DNA of 8,019 bases from Planctomycetota bacterium (lineage in GTDB: Bacteria > Planctomycetota > UBA8108 > UBA1146), in assembly GCA_002691835.1 (NCBI GenBank), contig NZJA01000084.1:1-8019 (forward strand). Reading direction: 5' to 3'. Both the position numbers and the translations under genes were made by a program. The notes beneath the pieces are model-generated. The model saw only the letters and a program-made list of their open reading frames with translations, had not been told where the DNA came from and ran no database searches. Each line of letters begins with the position of its first letter. Positions within the stretch are counted from its first letter, which is position 1. Positions 1 to 5,954 of this stretch are shown piece after piece.

Positions 1-1
1 G

Positions 2-139
2 GTCGAAGAAGAAGATCCGAGGGATTCTGAGGCCTTGAACTTGGCGGGCTCCCCTTCGGCCGGTAATCTGATCCCATCGGGGAGTCAGATGGGGCCGGCC
101 CAGGATTCTGGGCAGGAGGGGGAACCGGATCAGTGGTAA
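2..139 (+). CDS. 3' end of an unidentified upstream gene (low-complexity acidic tail; FtsI/PBP is a positional guess)
   Basis: An open frame enters from the left edge (first complete codon at base 2) and ends at TAA 137-139, giving the last 45 residues of a protein. The visible part begins VEEEDPRDSE and is rich in Gly, Ser, Pro, Glu and Asp, with no recognisable domain, so it looks like a disordered C-terminal tail. Its stop lies inside the start region of murE, a 7-nt overlap, which suggests the two genes are co-transcribed and translationally coupled. In many dcw clusters the gene just before murE is ftsI, the septal transpeptidase, so an FtsI tail is the simplest guess. Nothing in the visible residues proves it. 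I am fairly sure the frame is coding, because of the overlap pattern shared with the other junctions, but not of its identity. Confidence 0.6.
   Translation, partial: VEEEDPRDSEALNLAGSPSAGNLIPSGSQMGPAQDSGQEGEPDQW
114..123 (+). promoter_or_regulatory. Ribosome binding site of murE
   Basis: The purine run AGGAGGGGGA precedes the GTG at 133 by about 9-13 nt, depending on which part pairs with 16S rRNA. It lies inside the coding sequence of the upstream gene. It supports the GTG start, since no in-frame ATG is available close by. Confidence 0.6.
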
Positions 140-1587
140 AGGGGCATGGAATTCAACTCTCGGGTTCTGTCGAGGATCTTCAGCGGATTCTCGGATCTCC
201 TGTTTTGTCCGCTTCCAGTCCTTCCTTCTTTTCTGAGATGACCTGGGATAATCGGCAAAACCCTTCAGATCTGTTTGTGGCAATTCGAGGAACAGCTTTC
301 GACGGTGTCGATTCCATCCCCCAAATGATCCAGTCCGGGGTTCTTGGAATCGTCTCAGAAACAAAGCCCCCGCAAGGAACCCCTGAAAATCTGACATGGT
401 GGCATGTGGAAAATTCCAGAGAGGCGTTTGCTCATCTGGTTCAGCACGCCTTCCGAGATCCTGGCAAGGATCAGCAAGTTTTTGGGATCACAGGTACCAA
501 CGGAAAAAGTAGTACCGTCCGAATGTTGGCCTCGATTCTGGAGGTCTCCGGTTGCAACACGGGTTGGATCACGACAGTTGACCAAAAGGTAGCAGGGGAA
601 TCCTCTGAGAGTTCCTGCACGACCCCTTCGGCAGATGTCTTGGCGAGCTCTTTGCGTCGTCATGTCGACGACGGAGGACGGTCGATGGTTCTTGAGATTT
701 CGTCTCATGCGATTCATCAGCATCGAACGACGGGGATCCCACTCGTCTCTGCGGCTGTCACTCAGTTAGGTCGGGATCATCTCGACTATCATCAGACTGT
801 GACGGAGTACCATCAGGTCAAAAAGAGTCTTCAGCACCAAGTGAAGGCTGGAGGATTTTTTCTCCTGCCGACTGATCCGTTGGAAAAAACGGAAGACGTG
901 GCCTTTGTCGATGTCTTCAGCCAAGGACGTTGGGGTGGGAAAATCATCGAGCGCACCTCACGTGGAATCCGGGCTTCTCTTCATGGACCTCGTCTTGAGC
1001 TCGAACTTGATTTTCCCAGACCAGCTATTCATGACCTTTCGAATGCACTCTGTGCCGCAATCCTGGCCATCTCGGCCGGGGCTTCGACAGAGGAAATTCG
1101 TCAAGGACTGGAGATTTCCAGACCTGTTCCCGGGAGATTGGAAGAAGTTGCAGAGGGCATCTTCGTCGATTATGCGCATACTCCCGATGCTCTTGAGGCA
1201 GTATTAAAAGCGAGTAGGGAATTCTGCTCCGGAGATCTTCGTGTCGTCTTTGGTTGTGGGGGAGATCGGGATCGAGGCAAGAGACCCGAAATGGGTCGGA
1301 TTGCTGCTCGCCATGCCGATGAGGTATATCTCACCGATGATAATCCGCGATCGGAGTCCTCAACTCAGATTCTTCAGCAGATCCGTGGCGGAATGGGATC
1401 CCACCCGCGAGTCATCGAATCGACCAATCGACGCGATGCGATCGCTGCGGCAATTCATCAGCATCAAACCGATGACATTCTCATCATCGCCGGTAAAGGG
1501 CACGAGACGACTCAGGAAATCCAGGGGGAGTTGACCCCTTTCGATGACCGACAGGTGGTCAGGGATATCTTGGGGGTGGTCACGTGA
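133..1587 (+). CDS. murE: UDP-N-acetylmuramoyl-tripeptide synthetase (MurE, probably meso-DAP adding)
   Basis: This cytoplasmic ATP-dependent ligase adds the third stem-peptide residue to UDP-MurNAc-L-Ala-D-Glu. At 484 residues it has the normal family length. Visible motifs: N-terminal substrate-binding region (about 1-110), P-loop GITGTNGKSST (118-128), TTP (163-165), EISSHA (188-193), RDHLDYH (214-220), probable carbamylated Lys 230, GRLEEV (335-340), VDYAHTPDAL (345-354), GCGGDRDRGKRPEMG (374-388), DNPR (403-406) and GKGHE (454-458). In known MurE enzymes DNPR marks meso-diaminopimelate specificity, as opposed to lysine; this is the basis for the substrate call. One deviation is TQLGRDH where many members have TNLxRDH. 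The start is GTG at 133, supported by a purine-rich ribosome site; it overlaps the upstream gene by 7 nt. The stop overlaps the murF start as GTGA. Confidence 0.96.
   Translation: MVKGHGIQLSGSVEDLQRILGSPVLSASSPSFFSEMTWDNRQNPSDLFVAIRGTAFDGVDSIPQMIQSGVLGIVSETKPPQGTPENLTWWHVENSREAFAHLVQHAFRDPGKDQQVFGITGTNGKSSTVRMLASILEVSGCNTGWITTVDQKVAGESSESSCTTPSADVLASSLRRHVDDGGRSMVLEISSHAIHQHRTTGIPLVSAAVTQLGRDHLDYHQTVTEYHQVKKSLQHQVKAGGFFLLPTDPLEKTEDVAFVDVFSQGRWGGKIIERTSRGIRASLHGPRLELELDFPRPAIHDLSNALCAAILAISAGASTEEIRQGLEISRPVPGRLEEVAEGIFVDYAHTPDALEAVLKASREFCSGDLRVVFGCGGDRDRGKRPEMGRIAARHADEVYLTDDNPRSESSTQILQQIRGGMGSHPRVIESTNRRDAIAAAIHQHQTDDILIIAGKGHETTQEIQGELTPFDDRQVVRDILGVVT
1572..1581 (+). promoter_or_regulatory. 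Ribosome binding site of murF inside the murE 3' end
   Basis: GGGGGTGGTC can pair with the 16S anti-Shine-Dalgarno tail over about ten bases if two G:U pairs are allowed (compare GGAGGTGATC). The G-rich core ends 7 nt before the GTG at 1584. It supports that start. Confidence 0.45.
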
Positions 1588-3026
1588 TCCCTGTTTCACT
1601 CTCCAAACTGGTTGCCCGATTGAGAACGCCGGTCGTATCCGGAAAAAGATCGTTTCCCGGTTTGGAAGTGGAACTGAAAAATTGTGACACCCTTGATCAG
1701 GATTCCATGTTGTTAACTGGAGTCGCCATCGACAGTCGGCACGTGCAAGACGGATTCGTCTTCGCCGCTTTTCAAGGGGATCACTGCCATGGCATTGATC
1801 ATGCCGACAGCGCCATTCAAGAGGGAGCCCGATTGGTGATATGTGAGCCGGGAGCCGCCAAGGAGCAGCGATTTCCCATGTTGGAAGTCACGGATCTTTC
1901 TCAGGCACTTCAACATCTGGCCATTGCCACTCAAAGCTCTGAAGAGAACCAGCTCCAGACTGTGGCAGTGACTGGCAGTGTTGGAAAAACCACGACCTGC
2001 CACCTTGGATCTCGCTTTTGTAGCGATTCCTTTTCAACCCACTCGCCACGCAACTCTTTCAATAATTTTTTGGGTGTACCGGTGACGATCCTCGAAGCCC
2101 CAGCCGAAACGGAAGTTCTTTGGCTGGAGATGGGGACCAACCAACCCGGAGAAATTTCTGGACTCAGCGCCATTGGCAGGCCGGATATTGCGGTAGTCAC
2201 GGCAGTGGGGGCCACTCACCTCGAAGGACTGGGTTCTATTGAGGGAGTCTTCAGGGAGAAGCTTTCCATCTTCGAACAAGATGATGTTCGCCTGGCGATT
2301 GCGCCGGTCGAATATCGGGATTCGAATTTCTCCAAACCCTGCTGGTGGACCGGGCCGGGGGGGGATGTGGAAGTCATGGTCGACCCTTCAAAGGCCGGAA
2401 GATTTCGTGTCGAACACCGCCCCCTGGGTCACAGCTTCGAGATCGAGGCTCCATTGGCAGGGACCGGAGCTCTTCGCTGCCTAGAGTCAGCTTTGGCGGC
2501 CACGTTGGAGTTGGGTGTTTCCGTTGACAAGATTTGTCAAATTTCACCTCACCTGGATTTCCCAGGGCTTCGTCAAGAAAAGCATTCTGTCGGTGGAATC
2601 GAACTGATCTTTGATTGTTATAACGCTTCGCCTCCGTCAGTGAATGCCGCCGTCCGTGATTTGGCCGCTTCGACTGGGAAGCGCACGGTGGCGATTCTTG
2701 GCACGATGGAAGAACTCGGCGGGACTGAGGCCGATTACCACTTTGAAATTGGAAAGCTCTGCGCCGAAGCAGGAATCGACATGCTCTGGTGCTGCGGTCG
2801 AGGAGCAGAGTGGTTGAAAAATGGATCGAGATCTGCGGGTGGAGAAGCGGAAACCCTGCCGTCGGGAGAAGTGGGCCTCCGAGAACTGGAATCTTTCCTG
2901 AAAGTTGGGGATCGAGTGCTGTTCAAGGCCTCCAGAAAAGAAGCTCTTGAAAAACTGGCTTCGCAATTGAAGGCCAACCTGCAGAAGAAAATCTCCTCTG
3001 CGTCGAGTGGAGGTGGGTCTCGATGA
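1584..3026 (+). CDS. murF: UDP-N-acetylmuramoyl-tripeptide--D-alanyl-D-alanine ligase (MurF)
   Basis: MurF adds D-Ala-D-Ala to the UDP-MurNAc-tripeptide in the cytoplasm, completing the pentapeptide precursor. The 480-residue length fits the family. Motifs: AIDSRHVQDGFVFAAFQGDH (48-67) in the N-terminal domain, P-loop VTGSVGKTTT (129-138), NSFNNFLGVPVTIL (157-170), EMGTNQPGEI (182-191), VGATHLEGLGS (208-218), Lys 226 in the place of the carbamylated lysine, DCYNASPPSV (344-353), LGTMEELG (372-379) and FKASR (447-451). The last three are softened versions of the usual DxYNANP, LGDMxELG and VKGSR, but nothing essential looks lost. The GTG start at 1584 overlaps the murE stop by 4 nt (GTGA), and the end overlaps the ftsW start by 4 nt (ATGA). 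The extreme C-terminus is a Ser/Gly-rich tail (471-480) whose codons also carry the ftsW ribosome site. Confidence 0.95.
   Translation: MIPVSLSKLVARLRTPVVSGKRSFPGLEVELKNCDTLDQDSMLLTGVAIDSRHVQDGFVFAAFQGDHCHGIDHADSAIQEGARLVICEPGAAKEQRFPMLEVTDLSQALQHLAIATQSSEENQLQTVAVTGSVGKTTTCHLGSRFCSDSFSTHSPRNSFNNFLGVPVTILEAPAETEVLWLEMGTNQPGEISGLSAIGRPDIAVVTAVGATHLEGLGSIEGVFREKLSIFEQDDVRLAIAPVEYRDSNFSKPCWWTGPGGDVEVMVDPSKAGRFRVEHRPLGHSFEIEAPLAGTGALRCLESALAATLELGVSVDKICQISPHLDFPGLRQEKHSVGGIELIFDCYNASPPSVNAAVRDLAASTGKRTVAILGTMEELGGTEADYHFEIGKLCAEAGIDMLWCCGRGAEWLKNGSRSAGGEAETLPSGEVGLRELESFLKVGDRVLFKASRKEALEKLASQLKANLQKKISSASSGGGSR
3009..3013 (+). promoter_or_regulatory. Ribosome binding site of ftsW
   Basis: GGAGG, continuing as GGAGGTG, lies 9 nt before the ATG at 3023, within the last Gly codons of murF. 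It supports the 3023 start over the internal ATG at codon 17 (3071). Confidence 0.7.
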
Positions 3027-4186
3027 CGACGGCCCCTGAATCGACGACTGTCGCCATAGAAGATGTCCGCATGAATCCGCGTCAATTGGCTCAGCCGATC
3101 TTGATTTGCCTCGCTTTTCTGGTGGTGATCGGCTGTATCACCCTTTTCAGTGTGACCAGTTATCGATCTGAAATGAAAACCGGTGATATCTGGAAGATGT
3201 GGGCGGATCAGTTCAAGGGGTATGGACTGGGTTTGGTCTTTTTCATGGTCGGATACTGGACCTCTCCAAGAACCTGGCTGAAATCTGGATTTTCGATCTC
3301 TGCTGCAGTAGGCCTTTTGATTCTATTGGCCATGATTGAGTTCACTCCCATGGGGGTCGAAAAAAATGATGCACTTCGATGGTTGAATGTGGGTGGAATC
3401 CTCTTTCAACCCTCTGAGATCGCAAAGTTTGTCCTGCCGGTTTTATTGATCTATCTGACTGGGCCTTGGAAACAACAGAGTAATTTGACCACAACCCAAA
3501 TCCAGAGTTTTGGTCTGACCATGTCGTTCCTGCTGATCGTGGTTCCGATTGGCCTGATTGGTAATCAGCCTGATTTGGGGACGGCTGCTGTCGTTGCCGG
3601 ATTGTGTCTCTTGCCGATCATGAGGTCTGCCGGGTTCGCCAAGGTAATGCTGCCGATATCGGCAATCATTATTCCATTGTTGATCATACAGCAGAGGTCC
3701 AGGTTTTCTGAGTTTGCCGAAAGGTTCCGTGCAGTATGGGATCCTGAATCAGTTGATCAGGTCCGAGCTGGATTTCAGTCCATCGGCAGTGGTGGAGTCT
3801 TTGGCCGCGGACTGGGAGAAGGAGTGGGCAAGCTTGGTTATCTACCTTCAGCCTACAACGATTTTATCTTTTCTGTCTTTGCGGAAGAGACCGGTCTATG
3901 GGGAGTTACGGTGGTCACTGTCCTGTTCGGAGCTCTTTTGCACTTTGGCAGGAAGCTCTGGCGATCACTGGAAGATGAGAACCTGTCGATTTTGGCGATG
4001 GTGCTGACGCTTTCGATCACAGGGCAAGCGGCTTTTAACTTGATGGTGAATCTGGCGATCCTTCCGACAAAGGGGATCCCGCTTCCTTTCTTTTCCCATG
4101 GCTCGACGGGCCTTGCGGTCTTTATGGGAATGTCCGGAGTTCTTCTTGCTTTGACACGCTGTCGCGGGAAGGAGATTCAGAAGTGA
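3023..4186 (+). CDS. ftsW: FtsW, septal SEDS-family peptidoglycan glycosyltransferase
   Basis: FtsW is an inner-membrane polymerase of lipid II that works with the septal transpeptidase FtsI during division. The 387 residues hold about ten hydrophobic segments (first near 24-45, last near 362-378) after a short hydrophilic N-terminus. SEDS signatures: FQPSEIAKF (128-136), NQPDLGTA (181-188), and the large outside loop with IGSGGVFGRGLGEG (254-267) leading to YNDFIFSVFAEE (278-289). Asp 280 matches the conserved catalytic Asp of RodA/FtsW. The end has LPTKGIPLPFFSHGSTGL (347-364), where most members have SYGG rather than SHGS. RodA is the main alternative, because GIPLPF is also seen there, but the dcw setting between murF and murG favours FtsW. 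The ATGA overlap with murF and the GTGA overlap with murG suggest coupled translation. mraY and murD, which often sit just before ftsW, are absent here. Confidence 0.92.
   Translation: MTTAPESTTVAIEDVRMNPRQLAQPILICLAFLVVIGCITLFSVTSYRSEMKTGDIWKMWADQFKGYGLGLVFFMVGYWTSPRTWLKSGFSISAAVGLLILLAMIEFTPMGVEKNDALRWLNVGGILFQPSEIAKFVLPVLLIYLTGPWKQQSNLTTTQIQSFGLTMSFLLIVVPIGLIGNQPDLGTAAVVAGLCLLPIMRSAGFAKVMLPISAIIIPLLIIQQRSRFSEFAERFRAVWDPESVDQVRAGFQSIGSGGVFGRGLGEGVGKLGYLPSAYNDFIFSVFAEETGLWGVTVVTVLFGALLHFGRKLWRSLEDENLSILAMVLTLSITGQAAFNLMVNLAILPTKGIPLPFFSHGSTGLAVFMGMSGVLLALTRCRGKEIQK
4169..4174 (+). promoter_or_regulatory. Ribosome binding site of murG
   Basis: AAGGAG lies 8 nt before the GTG at 4183, inside the end of ftsW. 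This near-ideal site decides the GTG start. Confidence 0.7.
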
Positions 4187-5295
4187 AGAATCACAGAATC
4201 CTTTTCGTCGGAGGCCACACGGGTGGACACCTCTATCCCGCAGAAGCCCTTGCCACAGTTCTTCTCGAAGAGGGAGTTGGAACTCCAGTCTATCTCGACC
4301 ATCTTCGCTCGCAGGAATCAAAAGTATTCAATGAAGCGGGGATGGAAAAGGTCGTGGCTCCTTGGCATAAAAAGGGGCGTTATGGTTCCGTGCTTTCAGT
4401 CTGTGCCGCTAGGTCGCTTCTTCAAAAAGAGAAAATCTCGGCTGTGATGGGCTTTGGGGCATTCCCCAGTATTGCTCCCGGATTGGCAGCGAAAAGTCTG
4501 GGAATACCCCTCTTTCTCCACGAGCAAAACCGAGTGATGGGGTTAGCCAATCATGTTCTCAAATTTTTTGCTTCGAAAATCTTTCTTTCATTCCCGGTGA
4601 TCAATCCAGACAGAGTCCTTCGATCACGGTCAGCTATTTTAGGTTGTCCGGTGAGACCTGACTTTCAGCCTCAGGAGCTGAAGCCAGGGGTTGTCCGTCT
4701 CTTGATACTCGGTGGAAGCCAAGGGGCAACAGAGGTCAACAGAAGAGTGGTTGAGGCGGCGAAGTGCTTCACCCCTTCTCTTCGACAAGAGATTGAGATT
4801 CTCCACATGACGGGGGAGTCGACACTCGATCAGGTTCGCCGTGACTGGAACGAATGCGGATTTAATGTCCGTGTGGTTTCCTTTATCAAAGATATCGCTC
4901 ATGAGATGGATCGAGCCCACTTGGTGGTTGGCCGTTCCGGAGGATCAACTCTTGCTGAAATGATGGCCCTGGGCAGACCAGGCGTGTTTTTTCCGATTCA
5001 GTCTCATCGCGATGAACACCAGAAACACAATGCCTGTTTTCTCCAGGAAAATGGAGCAGGTTTCTTGGTCGATTCTGACACAGCTCCGATTCAAATCGCA
5101 AAACAGATAGAAGAACTTCTACTCAATAAAACCCGTTTACAGGAAATGGCAGAGAAATCGCGTCAGCTAGGAAGACCGCGGGCCGCGCAGTCGATCGCTG
5201 AGATGATTCGAATCCATTTGGAAGCTCATGAGCATGAAAGATTTGATGACCGTCAGCGAGTACGTACGCAACAGGATGAAAGGATCGAAGCCTAA
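4183..5295 (+). CDS. murG: UDP-GlcNAc:lipid I N-acetylglucosaminyltransferase (MurG)
   Basis: MurG transfers GlcNAc from UDP-GlcNAc to lipid I on the inner face of the membrane, forming lipid II, the substrate of FtsW. It is a GT-B fold enzyme (GT28). The N-terminal domain opens with GGHTGGHLYPA (10-20), the expected Gly-rich loop with its His. It is followed by GFGAFPSIAPGLAA (90-103) and HEQNRVMG (113-120), which is usually HEQNAVPG. The C-terminal domain has ILGGSQGA (175-182), RSGGSTLAEM (251-260, usually RAGASTVAEL; Glu 259 aligns with the UDP-sugar-contacting Glu) and DEHQKHNA (277-284). At 370 residues it is slightly long; the excess is a charged, glutamine/arginine-rich tail from about 346. 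The GTG start overlaps the ftsW stop (GTGA), and the TAA stop shares one base with the next ATG. Confidence 0.95.
   Translation: MKNHRILFVGGHTGGHLYPAEALATVLLEEGVGTPVYLDHLRSQESKVFNEAGMEKVVAPWHKKGRYGSVLSVCAARSLLQKEKISAVMGFGAFPSIAPGLAAKSLGIPLFLHEQNRVMGLANHVLKFFASKIFLSFPVINPDRVLRSRSAILGCPVRPDFQPQELKPGVVRLLILGGSQGATEVNRRVVEAAKCFTPSLRQEIEILHMTGESTLDQVRRDWNECGFNVRVVSFIKDIAHEMDRAHLVVGRSGGSTLAEMMALGRPGVFFPIQSHRDEHQKHNACFLQENGAGFLVDSDTAPIQIAKQIEELLLNKTRLQEMAEKSRQLGRPRAAQSIAEMIRIHLEAHEHERFDDRQRVRTQQDERIEA
5279..5284 (+). promoter_or_regulatory. Ribosome binding site of the LysM gene
   Basis: AAAGGA lies 10 nt before the ATG at 5295 within the end of murG. Together with the TAATG stop/start junction it supports this start. 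Confidence 0.5.
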
Positions 5296-5954
5296 TGGGG
5301 AAACTATTGCGCTGGATTCTTGTCTTGGGTCTGCTCTACATTGGCTGCAGAGGGCTGGTCGATTGGTGGAAACCGATCGTGGAGGAGAGTTCTGCACTTC
5401 AAGACGGCCGTTCAATCTCGAAAGTCGACCTCCGGTGGGATTCGGTCGATTCTGATTCGGCGGCGTCTTCAGAAATGGAAAGATCAGCGATTCCTTTTCG
5501 GGGCACAGATTTTCAGGGTACAGAGGATGTGGCTTGGAAAAAACCGGCTCCCAACGCGACTCCGAATGCAGTGTCAGGTCGAACAGAGACCGTCATTTAC
5601 ACGGTTGTCCGCGGAGATACTTTGAGTGAGATCGCTCAGGATTTTTTCGGCTCTGTACTTCTCGGCAAGAAGAAGATTCTCGAATCGAATCCGGGAATCC
5701 GCGAGGATCGGATCGATATCGGACAACAACTCATCATTCCGATACCGGGAACACAGTCTGCTGAAACCCAACGTGTCGTTCAGGGTTCAGGAACGATTCA
5801 TACCGTAAGAGATGGTGAGACTCTTTCGGCGATTGCTCAGCGTTACTTTGGGACTGAGAACTATTCACGGATTCTGGAAGCGAATCGGCAGATTCTCTCG
5901 AATCCGAATCGACTAAAAATCGGTATGAAATTGAAGATCCCACGCGATGAATAA
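5295..5954 (+). CDS. Membrane-anchored protein with two LysM domains
   Basis: This is a small (219-residue) predicted envelope protein. Residues 4-22 form a hydrophobic segment after Lys 3 and Arg 6, fitting a signal anchor or signal peptide. Residues 23-98 are hydrophilic and probably a disordered linker rich in Ser, Asp, Glu and Pro. Two LysM domains follow, at about 100-150 (YTVVRGDTLSEIAQDFFG, ending LIIPIP) and 168-217 (HTVRDGETLSAIAQRYFG, ending LKIPRD). LysM modules bind the GlcNAc-containing glycan strands of peptidoglycan. No hydrolase, amidase or transpeptidase domain is visible, so the likely role is wall binding or scaffolding, possibly at the septum. It is tightly packed between murG (1-nt overlap) and murC (8-nt overlap), so it appears to be expressed with wall synthesis. 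It is not a standard dcw member, and I do not recognise a named family beyond LysM. A Cys at 18 (YIGC) gives a poor lipobox. Confidence 0.88.
   Translation: MGKLLRWILVLGLLYIGCRGLVDWWKPIVEESSALQDGRSISKVDLRWDSVDSDSAASSEMERSAIPFRGTDFQGTEDVAWKKPAPNATPNAVSGRTETVIYTVVRGDTLSEIAQDFFGSVLLGKKKILESNPGIREDRIDIGQQLIIPIPGTQSAETQRVVQGSGTIHTVRDGETLSAIAQRYFGTENYSRILEANRQILSNPNRLKIGMKLKIPRDE
5592..5945 (+). repeat. Tandem pair of LysM-encoding units
   Basis: Two coding units of about 150 bases (5592-5744 and 5796-5945) encode related LysM modules. They share the pattern T-V-x-x-G-[DE]-T-L-S-x-I-A-Q-x-[FY]-F-G, then an I-L-E-[AS]-N segment and a closing I-G-x-x-L-x-I-P. They are separated by a 17-residue linker. 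The similarity is at protein level; the DNA has diverged, so this is an old domain duplication rather than a recent repeat. Confidence 0.75.

Noticed and set aside
355..723. Minus-strand open frame of 122 codons inside murE
   Set aside because: It lies wholly opposite a strongly supported murE with conserved motifs, and its product is Arg/Cys-rich with no recognisable domain. It is a shadow frame.
3360..3366. Run of seven A in ftsW (and another at 7206-7212 in murC) as programmed frameshift sites
   Set aside because: Both reading frames continue normally through conserved sequence, and no downstream structure or alternative product is evident.
5295..5351. Lipoprotein signal with Cys 18 in the LysM protein
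   Set aside because: The residues before Cys (YIG) fit the lipobox poorly at -3, and Arg follows the Cys. A simple signal anchor is more likely, although lipidation is not excluded.
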